Of a stretch of DNA of 64,000 nucleotides, positions 35,743 to 45,462 are shown one piece after another. The position numbers were made by a program, and so were the translations under genes. The stretch is taken from positions 62,001-126,000 of the forward strand of contig NZ_QNRK01000007.1 of NCBI RefSeq assembly GCF_003315135.1, written 5' to 3'. The notes beneath the pieces are model-generated. The model made no database searches. It saw nothing but the letters and a program-made list of their open reading frames with translations, and was not told the DNA's origin. Each line of letters opens with the position of its first letter. The stretch's first letter is position 1. The DNA comes from Roseiarcus fermentans (lineage in GTDB: Bacteria > Pseudomonadota > Alphaproteobacteria > Rhizobiales > Beijerinckiaceae).

Positions 35743-36848
35743 GTCCGCTCTTCGGCCGCGCGGCCGAGGTAGAATGGGCTCGCGCGGTAGAGGCCGATCA
35801 GGTGCCGGACGATCACCCCGATCACCGCCGCCGCCGGGACGGCGACGACGAGGCCGACGAAGCCGAACAATTGCCCGAACGCCAGCAGCGCGAACATCAG
35901 CCAGACCGGGTGGAGGCCGACCGAGCCGCCGACGAGATTCGGCGAGATCACGTTGCCTTCGAGAAACTGGCCGCTGACCATGACGGCGAGCGCCAAGAAG
36001 AACAGTTTCAGGCTCGGCCAGCCCTGAACCAGAGACACCGCGATCGACAGGACGAGCGCGACCAGCGAACCGACATAGGGGATGAAACTCAGGAACCCGG
36101 CGATCACCCCGATCAGGAAGCCGAAGTCGAGGCCGATCAGCGTCAGGCCGATACCGTACCACAGGGCGTCGAACAGGCAGACCAGCGACTGGCCGCGAAT
36201 GAAGCCGGCGAGCGCATGGTCGATCTCGCGCGCGATCTTGCGCAGGTGATCGCGATGGTCGAGCGGCAGCCAGCCGTCGATCGCGGCGAGCATCCGCTCC
36301 CAGTCGATCAAAATGTAGAACGCGACGACCGGCGTGATGACCAGGAGCGAGAAGAAGCCGAACACCGCGGCGCCGCCGGACACCAGCCCCTGCAACGCGT
36401 TGATGAGCCAGGTCGCGCCCTGGGAGACGAAATCGCCGAGCGACTTCTGGATCTGGTCGGGCGAAAACTGCGCCCGCAGGCCGAGCGTGTCGATCCAGCC
36501 GCCGAGATATTTCTTGGAGAGCGTCGCGCCTTCTTCGAGCGCCAGCGCCTGAAGCTTCACGGCGTAGCCGGGAAATTTCTGCACGAACGCGATCAGTTCG
36601 TTGATAAGGATCGGCGCGACGACGATCAGGGCGAGGGCGAACGCGGTCGCGAACGCCACGAGGATGATCAGCGCCGCGCCGAGCCGGTTGAGGCCCAGTC
36701 TCTCGAGCCGGCCGACCAGCGGATCGAGGAGATAGCCGAGCGCGATCCCGGCGGCGAAGGGCGTGACCGTCGAGCCCAGGAGATGCAGGGCGAAACCGAA
36801 CGCGCCGAGCACGAGGGCCCAGAAGACGACCTGCCGCTCGACGCTCAT
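35739..36848 (-). CDS. AI-2E/PerM-family permease
   Basis: 369-residue membrane protein of the AI-2E transporter family with about seven or eight membrane segments. Typical blocks: FAAGIALGYLLDPLVGRLER near the start, LVVAIPVVA-like ITPVVAFYILIDWERM in the middle and SFIPYVGSLVALVLSI and VAVPAAAVIGVIV near the end. Some members export the quorum signal AI-2 or act as Na+/H+ antiporters, but most are untested. The ATG at 36848 was chosen over an Arg-rich upstream extension. It overlaps hdaA by an ATGA junction. Confidence 0.9.
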   Translation of the reverse strand: MSVERQVVFWALVLGAFGFALHLLGSTVTPFAAGIALGYLLDPLVGRLERLGLNRLGAALIILVAFATAFALALIVVAPILINELIAFVQKFPGYAVKLQALALEEGATLSKKYLGGWIDTLGLRAQFSPDQIQKSLGDFVSQGATWLINALQGLVSGGAAVFGFFSLLVITPVVAFYILIDWERMLAAIDGWLPLDHRDHLRKIAREIDHALAGFIRGQSLVCLFDALWYGIGLTLIGLDFGFLIGVIAGFLSFIPYVGSLVALVLSIAVSLVQGWPSLKLFFLALAVMVSGQFLEGNVISPNLVGGSVGLHPVWLMFALLAFGQLFGFVGLVVAVPAAAVIGVIVRHLIGLYRASPFYLGRAAEERT

Positions 36849-37160
36849 GGCGCGCGCCTCGCGCGGTAAGACATCCGATCGGCTGAACCAGGTCCCACTT
36901 GCTCGCCCCCCGCGTCGGATCCGGCGATCGGCGCCCGCGCGCGTCCCGCCCAACCGGGCGGATCTGCCGGCGTCGGCGCTTCGATAGCCGCGCTCGGCGT
37001 GAGCGCGGCCGCGCAGTCAGCGACCGCGCCGACAACGACGCCCGCAAATCCGGCCCGGCCACCATCCTACCACGGAAGGCGGATGTCGACCCGGGCCTCG
37101 TCGTTGCGGAATCGCGGAGCGCAGGCGCGGGGTCGCCGGGCGCTCGATCACGCTCGAAGC
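36849..37160. other. Intergenic region upstream of the AI-2E gene, with a VOC-like trace
   Basis: No gene is supported. It probably holds the AI-2E/hdaA promoter. Bases 36879-36909 match the 3' end of the VOC gene (34531-34560) in the same orientation. Confidence 0.4.
36879..36909 (-). pseudogene. Trace of a VOC-protein C-terminus
   Basis: On the minus strand the segment encodes SKWDLVQPIG, matching GKWDLIQPTG at the end of the intact VOC protein at 34.5 kb. The nucleotide match is about 26 of 31 with one gap. It is too short to be a gene; probably the leftover of a duplicated or moved copy. Confidence 0.35.
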
Positions 37161-37190
37161 AAAAAAAAGCGCCGCCCGACAGGGCGGCGC
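37161..37190 (-). terminator. Rho-independent terminator of the PEP-CTERM-like gene
   Basis: On the minus strand, a nine-base GC stem (GCGCCGCCC / GGGCGGCGC, four-base loop) is followed by eight T's. It lies 28 bp after the gene's stop. The flanking sequence is repeated at 38041. Confidence 0.9.
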
Positions 37191-37217
37191 CGGATTGAAC
37201 CCACTCGGGGCGGGGGG

Positions 37218-37817
37218 TTAGGCTGCGACGGCGATGGCCTTGCGCGACGCGCGCCGGCCCGCGAGCGTCAGGCCGCCGAAGCCCGCCAGCATCATGGCCC
37301 AGGTCGAGAATTCGGGCGCCGGGGCGGAGACGTCCACCGTGATTTCGTCCGACGCCCAGCTCGACACATAGGTCCCGGGGGTGAGGCCGAGGTCGGCCAG
37401 CGTTTCCCCGCTCCAGGTGGCGCTTCCCGACAAGCTGCCGCCAGAAGCGAAGGAAGACGGCACGTAGATTTCGCCCGCCGCGATGCCGAAGCCATCGCCG
37501 GAGCCGGCATTGGCGAGGTGAGATCCGCCATTGCCGAAACTGGCCAAGACGGTTGCGCCGCTATAGCCGCGTTCGCTCGTCGCGGTGGTCGGGCCGACCG
37601 TCAGGACGGAGAGGAGAGACGAGGAATAGACCGCGGCTTTCCCTTGCGTGGTTGCGCCTTTTGTCAGTCCCGCGAGGTCGAGCGTGCCGCTGCCCGTGGC
37701 CACGACGTTGGAACCGGACTGGGTGACGACGATCGTCACCGCGGCGTGCGCGGAAACGGCCAGCGCTGCGCTCGCAGCCAGGACAAAGGCGCAATATCTC
37801 AATCGTTTGGCAAGCAT
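37218..37817 (-). CDS. PEP-CTERM-like exported surface protein
   Basis: 199 residues from the ATG at 37817 (a GGGGAG ribosome site lies upstream). N-terminal signal peptide MLAKRLRYCAFVLAASAALA to SAHAA. The body is Gly/Ser/Thr-rich and beta-like. The C-terminus is PAPEFSTWAMMLAGFGGLTL followed by AGRRASRKA: a sorting tail of the PEP-CTERM kind (PEP-box, hydrophobic helix, basic end), with PEF in place of the usual PEP. Such proteins are cut and anchored by an exosortase, which is not in this window. A hairpin (CTGCG/CGCAG, 37831-37855) lies just before the ribosome site. Confidence 0.8.
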   Translation of the reverse strand: MLAKRLRYCAFVLAASAALAVSAHAAVTIVVTQSGSNVVATGSGTLDLAGLTKGATTQGKAAVYSSSLLSVLTVGPTTATSERGYSGATVLASFGNGGSHLANAGSGDGFGIAAGEIYVPSSFASGGSLSGSATWSGETLADLGLTPGTYVSSWASDEITVDVSAPAPEFSTWAMMLAGFGGLTLAGRRASRKAIAVAA

Positions 37818-38040
37818 CGAGCAGACTCCCCTGCGCCCCCCCAAGGGGATCGCAGCGAGATCTTGGCAGGTGTTGATATCGTCTGCGTGAAGGCCGCCGG
37901 CCGCGATGACATCGCCTGCCGGGCCGCCGGGGCTCGCGCCTGCCGCGTCCTACGGGGTCCGGCCGCCGGGCGATGGAGACGCGCCGCCCGAAGGACCTCC
38001 CGCTTCGCCGTCGCCAGTTCCGCGCGATCCCTCGACGCAC

Positions 38041-38067
38041 AAAAAAACGCCGCCCGGCGGGGCGGCG
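38041..38067 (-). terminator. Rho-independent terminator of the cyclase gene
   Basis: On the minus strand, an eight-base GC stem (CGCCGCCC / GGGCGGCG, four-base loop) is followed by seven T's, 31 bp after the cyclase stop. Stem and downstream flank closely match 37161-37215. Confidence 0.88.
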
Positions 38068-38098
38068 CTGGATCGACCCGCTCGGGGCGGGCGGGGCT

Positions 38099-38893
38099 TC
38101 AGGGCGGCCTGCGCCGGCTCGCCCGCAGAAGGGCGACCAGCAGGAGCGCAGCGACGGGCCAGTGGAACCAGATGTGGCCGAGGCCGCTGAACACGTTGGT
38201 CAGAAACAGGAAGAGCGCGACGGCGATCAGCACGGCGCTGGCGCGCGGCAGCGACCTCCACCAGTCCAATGCCGAAGCGAGCCCGTCCTGAACCTGTCGT
38301 CCGGGATCACGAGGCGCTGCGAGTTCCACCCTCACGTCGGGCCCCGCCGCGCGTGGCGGGGCGCCCGCGCCGCGCTGAAGAATGCGATAGCCCGTCACCG
38401 GGTTGGACACGTTTTTCAGATGCTGCTGGCCGAGGCAGTCGAAGCCGATGGCCAGCTTGTTGTGCACCTGATCGTAGACCGGGCCGGAGATCAGGATTCC
38501 CCCCGGTTCCGCCCGTTCCTGCAACCGCGCCGCGATATTGACGCCGTCGCCATAGACGTCGTCGCCCTCCACCATCACGTCGCCCAAGTGAATTCCGATG
38601 CGAAACCGCATCCGCTGCGGCTCGGGCAGGCCGCCGTTGAAGGCGAAGAGTTCCTGCTGCGTCTCGACCGCGCATTGCACGGCCTCCACGACGCTGGGAA
38701 ATTCGGCGATGACGGCGTCGCCCCAGGTGTTGACGATGCGCCCGTCGTGGCGCTCGACCAGCGTCGCCATGGCGGCGCGGCAGCGGCGCAACGTCTCCAG
38801 CGTGCCCGTTTCGTCGGCCTCCATGAGGCGGGCATATCCTTCGACATCTGCGCAAAACAGCGTCGTGAGCCGCCTTCGGACCTTCGTCGTCAT
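38099..38893 (-). CDS. Class III adenylate/guanylate cyclase with C-terminal membrane segments
   Basis: 264 residues. The catalytic domain occupies residues 1-165: LFCADVEGYARLMEAD holds the first metal Asp, IVNTWGDAVIAEF the second, and GDGVNIAARLQERAEPGG the Asn and Arg that bind the transition state. The stretch before GD reads VNTW rather than the more common VKTT. Two hydrophobic segments near the C-terminus (ASAVLIAVALFLFLTNVFSG and FHWPVAALLLVALL) probably anchor it. It would make cAMP or cGMP; which one is not clear. It has its own terminator. No effector gene is adjacent. Confidence 0.88.
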   Translation of the reverse strand: MTTKVRRRLTTLFCADVEGYARLMEADETGTLETLRRCRAAMATLVERHDGRIVNTWGDAVIAEFPSVVEAVQCAVETQQELFAFNGGLPEPQRMRFRIGIHLGDVMVEGDDVYGDGVNIAARLQERAEPGGILISGPVYDQVHNKLAIGFDCLGQQHLKNVSNPVTGYRILQRGAGAPPRAAGPDVRVELAAPRDPGRQVQDGLASALDWWRSLPRASAVLIAVALFLFLTNVFSGLGHIWFHWPVAALLLVALLRASRRRPP

Positions 38894-38936
38894 GACGGCG
38901 TCTTAACACGAGAGCGCGCGGACAAACAGCCGCCTC

Positions 38937-39488
38937 TTACCGCGTCATGTGGTCCAGCCACTGGGCGATGTAGACCCCGCCCGAGGCCACGACCGTGGCT
39001 GCGACCAGCCATTCGAGGACGCTCTGCAACGGGAAAGGGTCGAGGCCGTAGGCGCGCGCGCCGAGCGCGAAGCCCGCGAGCGAGATCTGGGCGGCAGTGT
39101 TGAGCTTCGAGACCCAGACCGGCCGGATCTCGACCGGCTTGTCGAGCAGCCAGGACACGATCACCGCGACCACGATCATGACGTCGCGCGAGACCACCGC
39201 GATCGCCACCCATGCCGGCAGGGCGCCGTAGATTGCGAGCGAGACGTAGATCGAGATCAGCAGCGCCTTGTCGGCGAGCGGGTCGAGGTAGGCGCCGAGC
39301 TCCGTACGCAGGCCGAAACGACGGGCGATGAACCCGTCCACCCCATCGGAAACGCCGGCCAGCAGAAAGATCAGGAAAGCTGCGAGGTAGCGATCCGACA
39401 CGATCATCTGGACGGCGATCGGCGTCATCACCATCCGGGCGAGGGTAATCAGATTGGGAACATTTCTGATTAATTGCGTGAATTGCAT
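38937..39488 (-). CDS. CDP-alcohol phosphatidyltransferase (PgsA-like)
   Basis: 183-residue membrane enzyme. The family motif is complete: [12 protein letters not shown] then [11 protein letters not shown] (D-x2-DG-x2-AR ... G-x3-D-x3-D), placed after the first membrane helix. About five membrane segments follow. Members join a CDP-linked alcohol to an acceptor; the PgsA type makes phosphatidylglycerol-phosphate. The usual uvrC/moaD context of pgsA is not seen, so I leave the symbol blank. It is divergent from purM. Confidence 0.88.
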   Translation of the reverse strand: MQFTQLIRNVPNLITLARMVMTPIAVQMIVSDRYLAAFLIFLLAGVSDGVDGFIARRFGLRTELGAYLDPLADKALLISIYVSLAIYGALPAWVAIAVVSRDVMIVVAVIVSWLLDKPVEIRPVWVSKLNTAAQISLAGFALGARAYGLDPFPLQSVLEWLVAATVVASGGVYIAQWLDHMTR

Positions 39489-39801
39489 GAAATCCCTGCC
39501 GACTTGTCCGCGTCGGGGTCCGTCGAGGCGACGCGCTCTCTCCGGCAGGAGCGGGCTCCTTTCGCGAAGACGCTCGAGTCGACAGGCCGGAAACGCTAAC
39601 ATGACAATACGAGCATTTGTAGCCGGGCTCGGCCCGGCCGCCGCCTCCGCAGCCGCGCTCGGCGACCGCGTCTACAGGGCAGGGCGCCAGCGACCGGGCG
39701 TACGGAGCGCGGCGCCCGGCCAGCGGCCGCGCAGACGCCTTGCGCGCGGGCGCCCGACGGACTACGCCCTCGCGAACCCCGTGGCCCCGAGGAGCCGAAA
39801 A
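39489..39801. other. Divergent control region between the phosphatidyltransferase and purM
   Basis: About 310 bases with no convincing gene. An AT-rich patch at 39595-39625 (ATGACAATACGAGCATTTG) may carry a promoter. Open frames extending purM upstream through this stretch are Arg-rich and unlike the PurM family. Confidence 0.4.
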
Positions 39802-40866
39802 GTGTCCGACAGCCGGAGACCACTGACCTATGCGGAATCCGGCGTCGACATCGACGCCGGCAATCGCCTGGTGGACAGGATCAAGCCGCTCGCCCGGGCG
39901 ACCCGCCGGCCGGGGGCGGACGCCGAACTCGGCGGTTTCGGCGGCCTGTTCGACCTGAAGGCGGCCGGGTTCACGGATCCCATTCTCGTCGCCGCCAACG
40001 ACGGCGTCGGCACCAAGGTGAAGATCGCGATCGAGAGCGGGATCCACCACACGATCGGGATCGACCTCGTGGCGATGTGCGTCAACGACATCGTCGTCCA
40101 GGGCGCGGAGCCGCTGCTGTTCCTCGACTATTTCGCCGCCGGAAAACTCGACGAGCGGGTCGCGGCCGCGGTCGTCGAGGGGATTGCGGCCGCTTGCGCG
40201 GAATCGGGTTGCGCGCTGATCGGCGGCGAGACCGCCGAGATGCCGGGCCTCTACGCCGACGGCGACTTCGACCTCGCGGGCTTTGCGGTCGGCGCGGCCG
40301 AGCGGGGAACGCTGCTGCCCAGCCCCGGCCTGAAGGCCGGCGACGCCGTATTCGGGCTGCCGTCGAGCGGCGTGCATTCCAACGGCTTTTCCCTCGTGCG
40401 CAAGATCGTCGCGGCGTCGGGCCTGCGCTGGGAGGCGCCCGCGCCGTTCGAGCCGGGGCGGTCGCTGGCCGAAGCGTTCTTGACTCCGACCCGCCTCTAC
40501 GTCCGGCCGCTGCTCGAGGTACTGAAGGCGACGACCGGCGTGCTGGCGCTCGCGCACATCACCGGCGGCGGCTGGCCGGACAATCTGCCGCGCGTGCTCC
40601 CCGACGGGCTCTCCGTCGCGCTCGACCTCGCCGCCTTCGCGCCGCAGCCGGTGTTCTCCTGGCTCGCTTCGGTCGGGGGCGTGTCGGAAGCGGAGATGCT
40701 GCGCACGTTCAACTGCGGCTTCGGCATGGCGGCGTTCGTCGCGGCGGATCGGGAAGAGGAGGCGCGCGAGGCGCTCGCCCGCGCCGGATTGCAGCCGGCG
40801 CTGATCGGCCGGCTGGAAGCGTCCGGCGGCGCGCGCGTCGAGACGCGGGGACGGCTGTCGCTATGA
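39802..40866 (+). CDS. purM: Phosphoribosylformylglycinamidine cyclo-ligase
   Basis: 354-residue enzyme that closes the AIR ring from FGAM with ATP in purine synthesis. The GTG at 39802 follows GAGGAGCC and begins the family's usual [20 protein letters not shown]. Further marks are [47 protein letters not shown] and [18 protein letters not shown]. It overlaps purN by an ATGA junction. Confidence 0.97.
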   Translation: MSDSRRPLTYAESGVDIDAGNRLVDRIKPLARATRRPGADAELGGFGGLFDLKAAGFTDPILVAANDGVGTKVKIAIESGIHHTIGIDLVAMCVNDIVVQGAEPLLFLDYFAAGKLDERVAAAVVEGIAAACAESGCALIGGETAEMPGLYADGDFDLAGFAVGAAERGTLLPSPGLKAGDAVFGLPSSGVHSNGFSLVRKIVAASGLRWEAPAPFEPGRSLAEAFLTPTRLYVRPLLEVLKATTGVLALAHITGGGWPDNLPRVLPDGLSVALDLAAFAPQPVFSWLASVGGVSEAEMLRTFNCGFGMAAFVAADREEEAREALARAGLQPALIGRLEASGGARVETRGRLSL

Positions 40867-41453
40867 CACGGGTGAAGACCGGCGTCCTGATCTCCGGGCG
40901 CGGCTCCAACATGAGCGCGCTGATCGAGGCCGCGCGTCACGAGGCGTTCCCGGCCGAGGTCGCGCTCGTGCTGTCGGACAAGCCCGCGGCGGCCGGGCTC
41001 GCGGCCGCGCGCGCAGCGGGGATCGACGCCGCCGGGCTCGACGCCAGGGGGTTCGCGGGCAAGCCGGCGTTCGAGGCGGCGATGACCGCCGCGCTCGCCG
41101 CAGCCGAGGTGGAGCTCGTCTGCCTCGCGGGCTTCATGCGGATCTTGAGCCCGGCCTTCGTCACGCGCTGGCGCGGGCGGATTCTCAACATCCACCCCTC
41201 GCTGCTGCCCGATCTCAGAGGCCTCGACACCCACGAGCGGGCGCTCATGGAGGGGCGCGCGGAGCACGGCTGCACGGTGCATTTCGTCACCGCGGACCTC
41301 GACGCCGGCCCGATCGTGGCGCAGGCGCGCGTGCCGGTCCTGCCCGGCGACGACGCCGCCCGGCTCGCCGCCCGGGTGCTGGCCGAGGAGCACCGGATCT
41401 ATCCGCAGGCGCTGGCGGCCGTCGCCGAGGCGGTGCGCGCCGCCCGGCCGTGA
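40863..41453 (+). CDS. purN: Phosphoribosylglycinamide formyltransferase
   Basis: 196 residues; uses 10-formyl-THF to formylate GAR in purine synthesis. It begins [20 protein letters not shown] and contains [35 protein letters not shown] with the catalytic Asn and His, and [20 protein letters not shown] with the Asp. Translation is probably coupled to purM through the four-base overlap. Confidence 0.97.
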   Translation: MTRVKTGVLISGRGSNMSALIEAARHEAFPAEVALVLSDKPAAAGLAAARAAGIDAAGLDARGFAGKPAFEAAMTAALAAAEVELVCLAGFMRILSPAFVTRWRGRILNIHPSLLPDLRGLDTHERALMEGRAEHGCTVHFVTADLDAGPIVAQARVPVLPGDDAARLAARVLAEEHRIYPQALAAVAEAVRAARP

Positions 41454-41519
41454 CGTCGACGCTTGGCGCAGCGCTCGATTTGTTTCACAATCGCCGCCGT
41501 TCGAACTTTGGAGAATTCG

Positions 41520-43718
41520 GTGGCGCAAGGCGTGGCGACGACGTCGCTCGAACTGGACGCGGCGGAAACGCTGGCGGAGCGGGATAGCCCGTCGCCCCTC
41601 CTGGCGTCGCCGGAGCGCTTCATCAATCGCGAGCTGTCGTGGCTCGAGTTCAACCGCCGCGTACTGGAAGAAGCGGCGAACCGCAACCATCCGCTGCTCG
41701 AGCGTCTGAGGTTCCTGTCGATCTCGGCCAACAACCTCGACGAGTTCTTCATGGTCCGCGTGGCGGGCCTCGTCGGCCAGGTGCTGTCCGACGTCGTCGA
41801 GATCTCGCAGGACGGCCTGACGCCGGCCGAGCAGCTCGAGCGGATCGGCGAGCGCGTCGCGACGCTCGTCGCCTCGCAGCAGGAGCGGTGGGGCGCGCTG
41901 CGCAAGGAACTCGTCGGCGCGGGCATCGTCCTTCTCGACGTCGCCGACCTCACCCGGCGGGAGCGCGACTGGCTGCAGGAATATTTTCTCAACCTCGTCT
42001 TCCCGATCCTGACGCCGCTCGCCATCGATCCGGCCCATCCGTTCCCGTTCATCCCCAATCTCGGCTTCACCCTGGCGCTGGAGCTGCTCAATCCGCAGGA
42101 CGGGCGGACCATGAGCGCGCTCGTGCGCATCCCCTCGAGCGTCGAGCGTTTCGTGCGCCTGCCCGACGGCGCGCTCAACGCGACCGCCCGCTTCGTTTCG
42201 CTCGACCGCTTGATCGTCGCCTTCATCGGGCTCCTGTTTCCCGGATACGAAGTGCTCGGGGAGGGCGCGTTCCGCGTCATCCGCGACAGCGACATCGAGA
42301 TCGAGGAAGAGGCCGAGGACCTGGTCCGGTTCTACGAGCGCGCGCTCAAGCGCCGGCGGCGCGGCTCGGTGATCCGGCTCGAGATCGAGGCCAGCATGCC
42401 GGAGTCGCTGCGCGCCTTCGTCACCGGCGACGTCGACGTCGTGCCCTCGGGCATCGTGCTGATCGAGGGCATGCTCGCGCTCAACGAACTGTCGCAGCTC
42501 GTCGCGATCGACCGGCCGGAGCTGAAGTTCCCGCCCTACGCGCCGCGCTTTCCCGAACGGGTGAAGGAGCACGGCGGCGACTGCTTCGCAGCCATCCGGC
42601 AGAAGGACCTCGTCGTCCACCACCCTTATGAATCGTTCGACGTCGTGGTCCAGTTCCTCAATCAGGCGGCGCACGATCCCAATGTGGTGGCGATCAAGCA
42701 GACGCTCTATCGCACCTCGGCCGACAGTCCGATCGTCCGGGCGCTGGTGGAGGCGGCGGAGGCGGGCAAGTCGGTGACGGCGCTGGTCGAGCTCAAGGCG
42801 CGCTTCGACGAGGAAGCCAACATCCGCTGGGCGCGCGACCTCGAGCGCGCCGGCGCGCAGGTGGTGTACGGCTTCATCGAGCTCAAGACCCACGCCAAGC
42901 TGTCGATGGTGGTGCGGCGCGAGGGCGGCGCGCTGGTCAATTACTGCCACCTCGGCACCGGCAATTATCACCCCGTGACCGCGAAGATCTATACCGACAT
43001 CTCGCTGTTCACGGCGGAGCCGGCGATCGGCCGCGACGTCGCGCGCATCTTCAACTTCATCACCGGCTACGCCGAGCCGGACGGGCTCGAGCAGATGGCG
43101 ATCTCGCCGATCTCGCTGAAGACCACCCTCCTGCTCTGCATAGCCGACGAAGCCGACCACGCGGCGAAGGGCAAGCCCGCGCGCATCTGGATGAAGTGCA
43201 ACGCGCTGGTCGATCCCGAGATCATCGACGCGCTCTACGCGGCGAGCCGGGCGGGGGTTCAGATCGACATCGTGGCGCGCGGCATCTGCTGCCTGAGGCC
43301 GGGCGTGGCGGGCCTGTCGGAGAACATCCGGGTCAAGTCGATCGTCGGCCGCTTCCTCGAACATGCCCGCATCTACGCCTTCGGCGCCGGCCATGGTCTG
43401 CCCCATCCGAAAGCGCGGGTGTTCATCTCCTCGGCCGATCTCATGCAGCGCAATCTCGATCGTCGGGTCGAGGCCCTGGTTCCGCTGCTCAATCCGACCG
43501 TGCACGAGCAGGTTCTCGGGCAGATCATGGACGCGAACCTTCGCGACACCGAGCAGAGTTTCCGCATCCTGCCGGACGGATCGAGCGTCCGCGTCGTGGC
43601 GGGCGAAGGCGAGGAGCCGTTCAACGCCCACAGGTTCTTCCAGACCAATCCGAGCCTGTCGGGGCGCGGGCAGGCGCTCGCCGACCCGTTCCCGGTGGCG
43701 CCGCGGGTTCGTCTCTGA
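41520..43718 (+). CDS. ppk1: Polyphosphate kinase 1
   Basis: 732 residues from the GTG at 41520, which has GGAG upstream. It makes polyphosphate from ATP at the membrane. Marks: [19 protein letters not shown] near residue 35, [13 protein letters not shown], the first PLD-like half [15 protein letters not shown] and [21 protein letters not shown] with the catalytic-His region, and [20 protein letters not shown]. It precedes ppx by 46 bp, so synthesis and breakdown enzymes are co-encoded. Confidence 0.97.
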   Translation: MAQGVATTSLELDAAETLAERDSPSPLLASPERFINRELSWLEFNRRVLEEAANRNHPLLERLRFLSISANNLDEFFMVRVAGLVGQVLSDVVEISQDGLTPAEQLERIGERVATLVASQQERWGALRKELVGAGIVLLDVADLTRRERDWLQEYFLNLVFPILTPLAIDPAHPFPFIPNLGFTLALELLNPQDGRTMSALVRIPSSVERFVRLPDGALNATARFVSLDRLIVAFIGLLFPGYEVLGEGAFRVIRDSDIEIEEEAEDLVRFYERALKRRRRGSVIRLEIEASMPESLRAFVTGDVDVVPSGIVLIEGMLALNELSQLVAIDRPELKFPPYAPRFPERVKEHGGDCFAAIRQKDLVVHHPYESFDVVVQFLNQAAHDPNVVAIKQTLYRTSADSPIVRALVEAAEAGKSVTALVELKARFDEEANIRWARDLERAGAQVVYGFIELKTHAKLSMVVRREGGALVNYCHLGTGNYHPVTAKIYTDISLFTAEPAIGRDVARIFNFITGYAEPDGLEQMAISPISLKTTLLLCIADEADHAAKGKPARIWMKCNALVDPEIIDALYAASRAGVQIDIVARGICCLRPGVAGLSENIRVKSIVGRFLEHARIYAFGAGHGLPHPKARVFISSADLMQRNLDRRVEALVPLLNPTVHEQVLGQIMDANLRDTEQSFRILPDGSSVRVVAGEGEEPFNAHRFFQTNPSLSGRGQALADPFPVAPRVRL

Positions 43719-43764
43719 TAGACGACCGCGGCGCTCGAGGGGGCGGTTGACGCCAGGGTTTCCA

Positions 43765-45276
43765 ATGCCGGACAGTGTAGGGCAGGACCGATCGCCCGGC
43801 CCGCCCGTCGCCATCATTGACATCGGCTCGAACTCCGTCCGGCTGGTGGCCTACGAAGCACATGCGCGCGCGCCGACGCCGACCTTCAACGAGAAGGCCT
43901 TGTGCGGCCTCGGCAAGGGCGTCGCCACCACCGGGCTGCTTCCGGAGGACGCCGTCGCCAAGGCGCTCGCCGCCCTGCAACGCTTCCGCGTGCTGTGCGA
44001 CACGATGGGGATCAGCGACGTGCGCGGCATCGCCACGGCGGCGGTGCGCGACGCGGCGAACGGGCCGCAGTTCCTCGCGCTCGCCGAGCAGGCGATCGGC
44101 TGCCGGATCGAACTCCTGGCCGGTTCGCAGGAGGCGCATTTGTCCGCCCTCGGGGTCGTCAGCTCGATCCACCGCGCCGACGGCCTGGTCGGCGACCTCG
44201 GCGGCGGCTCGCTCGAACTGATCGACGTCAGGAGCGGTCGCGTCGGCGCCGGCCTGACCCTGCCGCTCGGCGGACTGTCGCTGATGGACCTCAGCGAACG
44301 GTCGCCGAAGAAGGCGGCTCGAATCGTGCGCGAGCAGCTCGCGGGCGTGAAAATGCTTCAGGGCCTGGCCGGGCGCACGTTCTATGCGGTGGGCGGAACG
44401 TGGCGGGCGCTGGCGCGCCTGCACATGCGCCAGCGCCAGTATCCGATGAACGTGATGCACAATTACGTCGTCCCGACCGCCGACGCGGTCGAATTCGCCC
44501 GTCTGGTCGAGCGAATCGAAGTCGACGCGCTGATGGAGATCGAGTCGGTCTCGGCGGCGCGGCGGCCGCTGCTCGCCTATGGCGCGGCGGTGCTGGAGGA
44601 GATCATCCGGGCGGCCCCGCCGAAGGAGATCGTCGTCTCGGCGCTCGGCGTCCGCGAGGGCCTGCTCTATTCCCAGTTGCCGCCGGAGACGCAGGCGGAG
44701 GATCCGCTGATCGTTTCGGCGCGCGAGCTCAACCGCTTCCGCTCGCGTGCGCCCGCGCACGCCGAGGAGCTGTTCGACTGGACGTCCCGCCTGATCGCCT
44801 CGTCGCATCTGGAAGAGACCGACGAGGACCGCCGCCTGCGCCACGCCGTGTGCCTCCTGTCCGATATTTCCTGGCGGGCGCACCCGGATTATCGCGGGAC
44901 CCAGGCCTACGACCTCGTCGTCAACTCGGCCTTCATCGGCGTCGATCATCCGGCGCGGGCGTTTCTCGCGCTCGCCGCCGCCTATCGCCACCTCTCGAAC
45001 GAGGATTTCGTCACGCCGCAGTCGCGCTCGCTGGTGAGCGCCCGCCAGCTCGACCGGGCGCGCATCCTCGGCGCGGCGATGCGGGTCGCCTACAACATTT
45101 CCGCCGCCATGCCCGGCGTGCTGCCGCGCGCGCCGATGGTGTGCGAAAAAGGGCGCGTGGTGCTGACGCTTCCGGCCGAACTCGCCCCGCTCAGCGGCGA
45201 CCGGCTGCAGTCGCGCATTCGACAGTTCGCCCGGCTGATCGGCGGCGACCCGGAAATCCGCGCGTCGCTAATGTGA
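43765..45276 (+). CDS. ppx: Exopolyphosphatase / GppA-family phosphatase
   Basis: 503 residues of the ASKHA actin-like Ppx/GppA family. N-terminal IIDIGSNSVRLVAYEAHARA, GVATTGLLPEDAVAKAL and VRGIATAAVRDAANGPQFL form the first domain; DGLVGDLGGGSLELIDV is the second nucleotide-binding loop. The C-terminal half is an HD-like helical domain (LRHAVCLLSDISWRAHPDY). It hydrolyses polyphosphate or pppGpp. It follows ppk1 directly. Exact preference between the two substrates is unknown. Confidence 0.94.
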   Translation: MPDSVGQDRSPGPPVAIIDIGSNSVRLVAYEAHARAPTPTFNEKALCGLGKGVATTGLLPEDAVAKALAALQRFRVLCDTMGISDVRGIATAAVRDAANGPQFLALAEQAIGCRIELLAGSQEAHLSALGVVSSIHRADGLVGDLGGGSLELIDVRSGRVGAGLTLPLGGLSLMDLSERSPKKAARIVREQLAGVKMLQGLAGRTFYAVGGTWRALARLHMRQRQYPMNVMHNYVVPTADAVEFARLVERIEVDALMEIESVSAARRPLLAYGAAVLEEIIRAAPPKEIVVSALGVREGLLYSQLPPETQAEDPLIVSARELNRFRSRAPAHAEELFDWTSRLIASSHLEETDEDRRLRHAVCLLSDISWRAHPDYRGTQAYDLVVNSAFIGVDHPARAFLALAAAYRHLSNEDFVTPQSRSLVSARQLDRARILGAAMRVAYNISAAMPGVLPRAPMVCEKGRVVLTLPAELAPLSGDRLQSRIRQFARLIGGDPEIRASLM

Positions 45277-45462
45277 CAGCATATTCACTATGTAGAATAC
45301 GGGCGGACGTCCAGTTGTCGGAATGACCAAAGGCGCAATTGCAAAACCCGCTCGATACGACCATATTCCGGGGGAACTTGTCCCAGGCGCCATCCGGGGC
45401 ATGAGTCTTGCGTGACCCCCACCGGCGGTCCTTGAAACCGCCAAGGCGAGGAGAAGTCGGTT

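Noticed and set aside
39454-39801. An upstream extension of purM of about 116 codons
   Set aside because: Arg-rich and unlike PurM; the GTG at 39802 with a good ribosome site gives the exact family N-terminus.
40497-43823. A 1108-codon minus-strand frame opposite purN and ppk1
   Set aside because: Antisense to two highly conserved genes, with no domain content.
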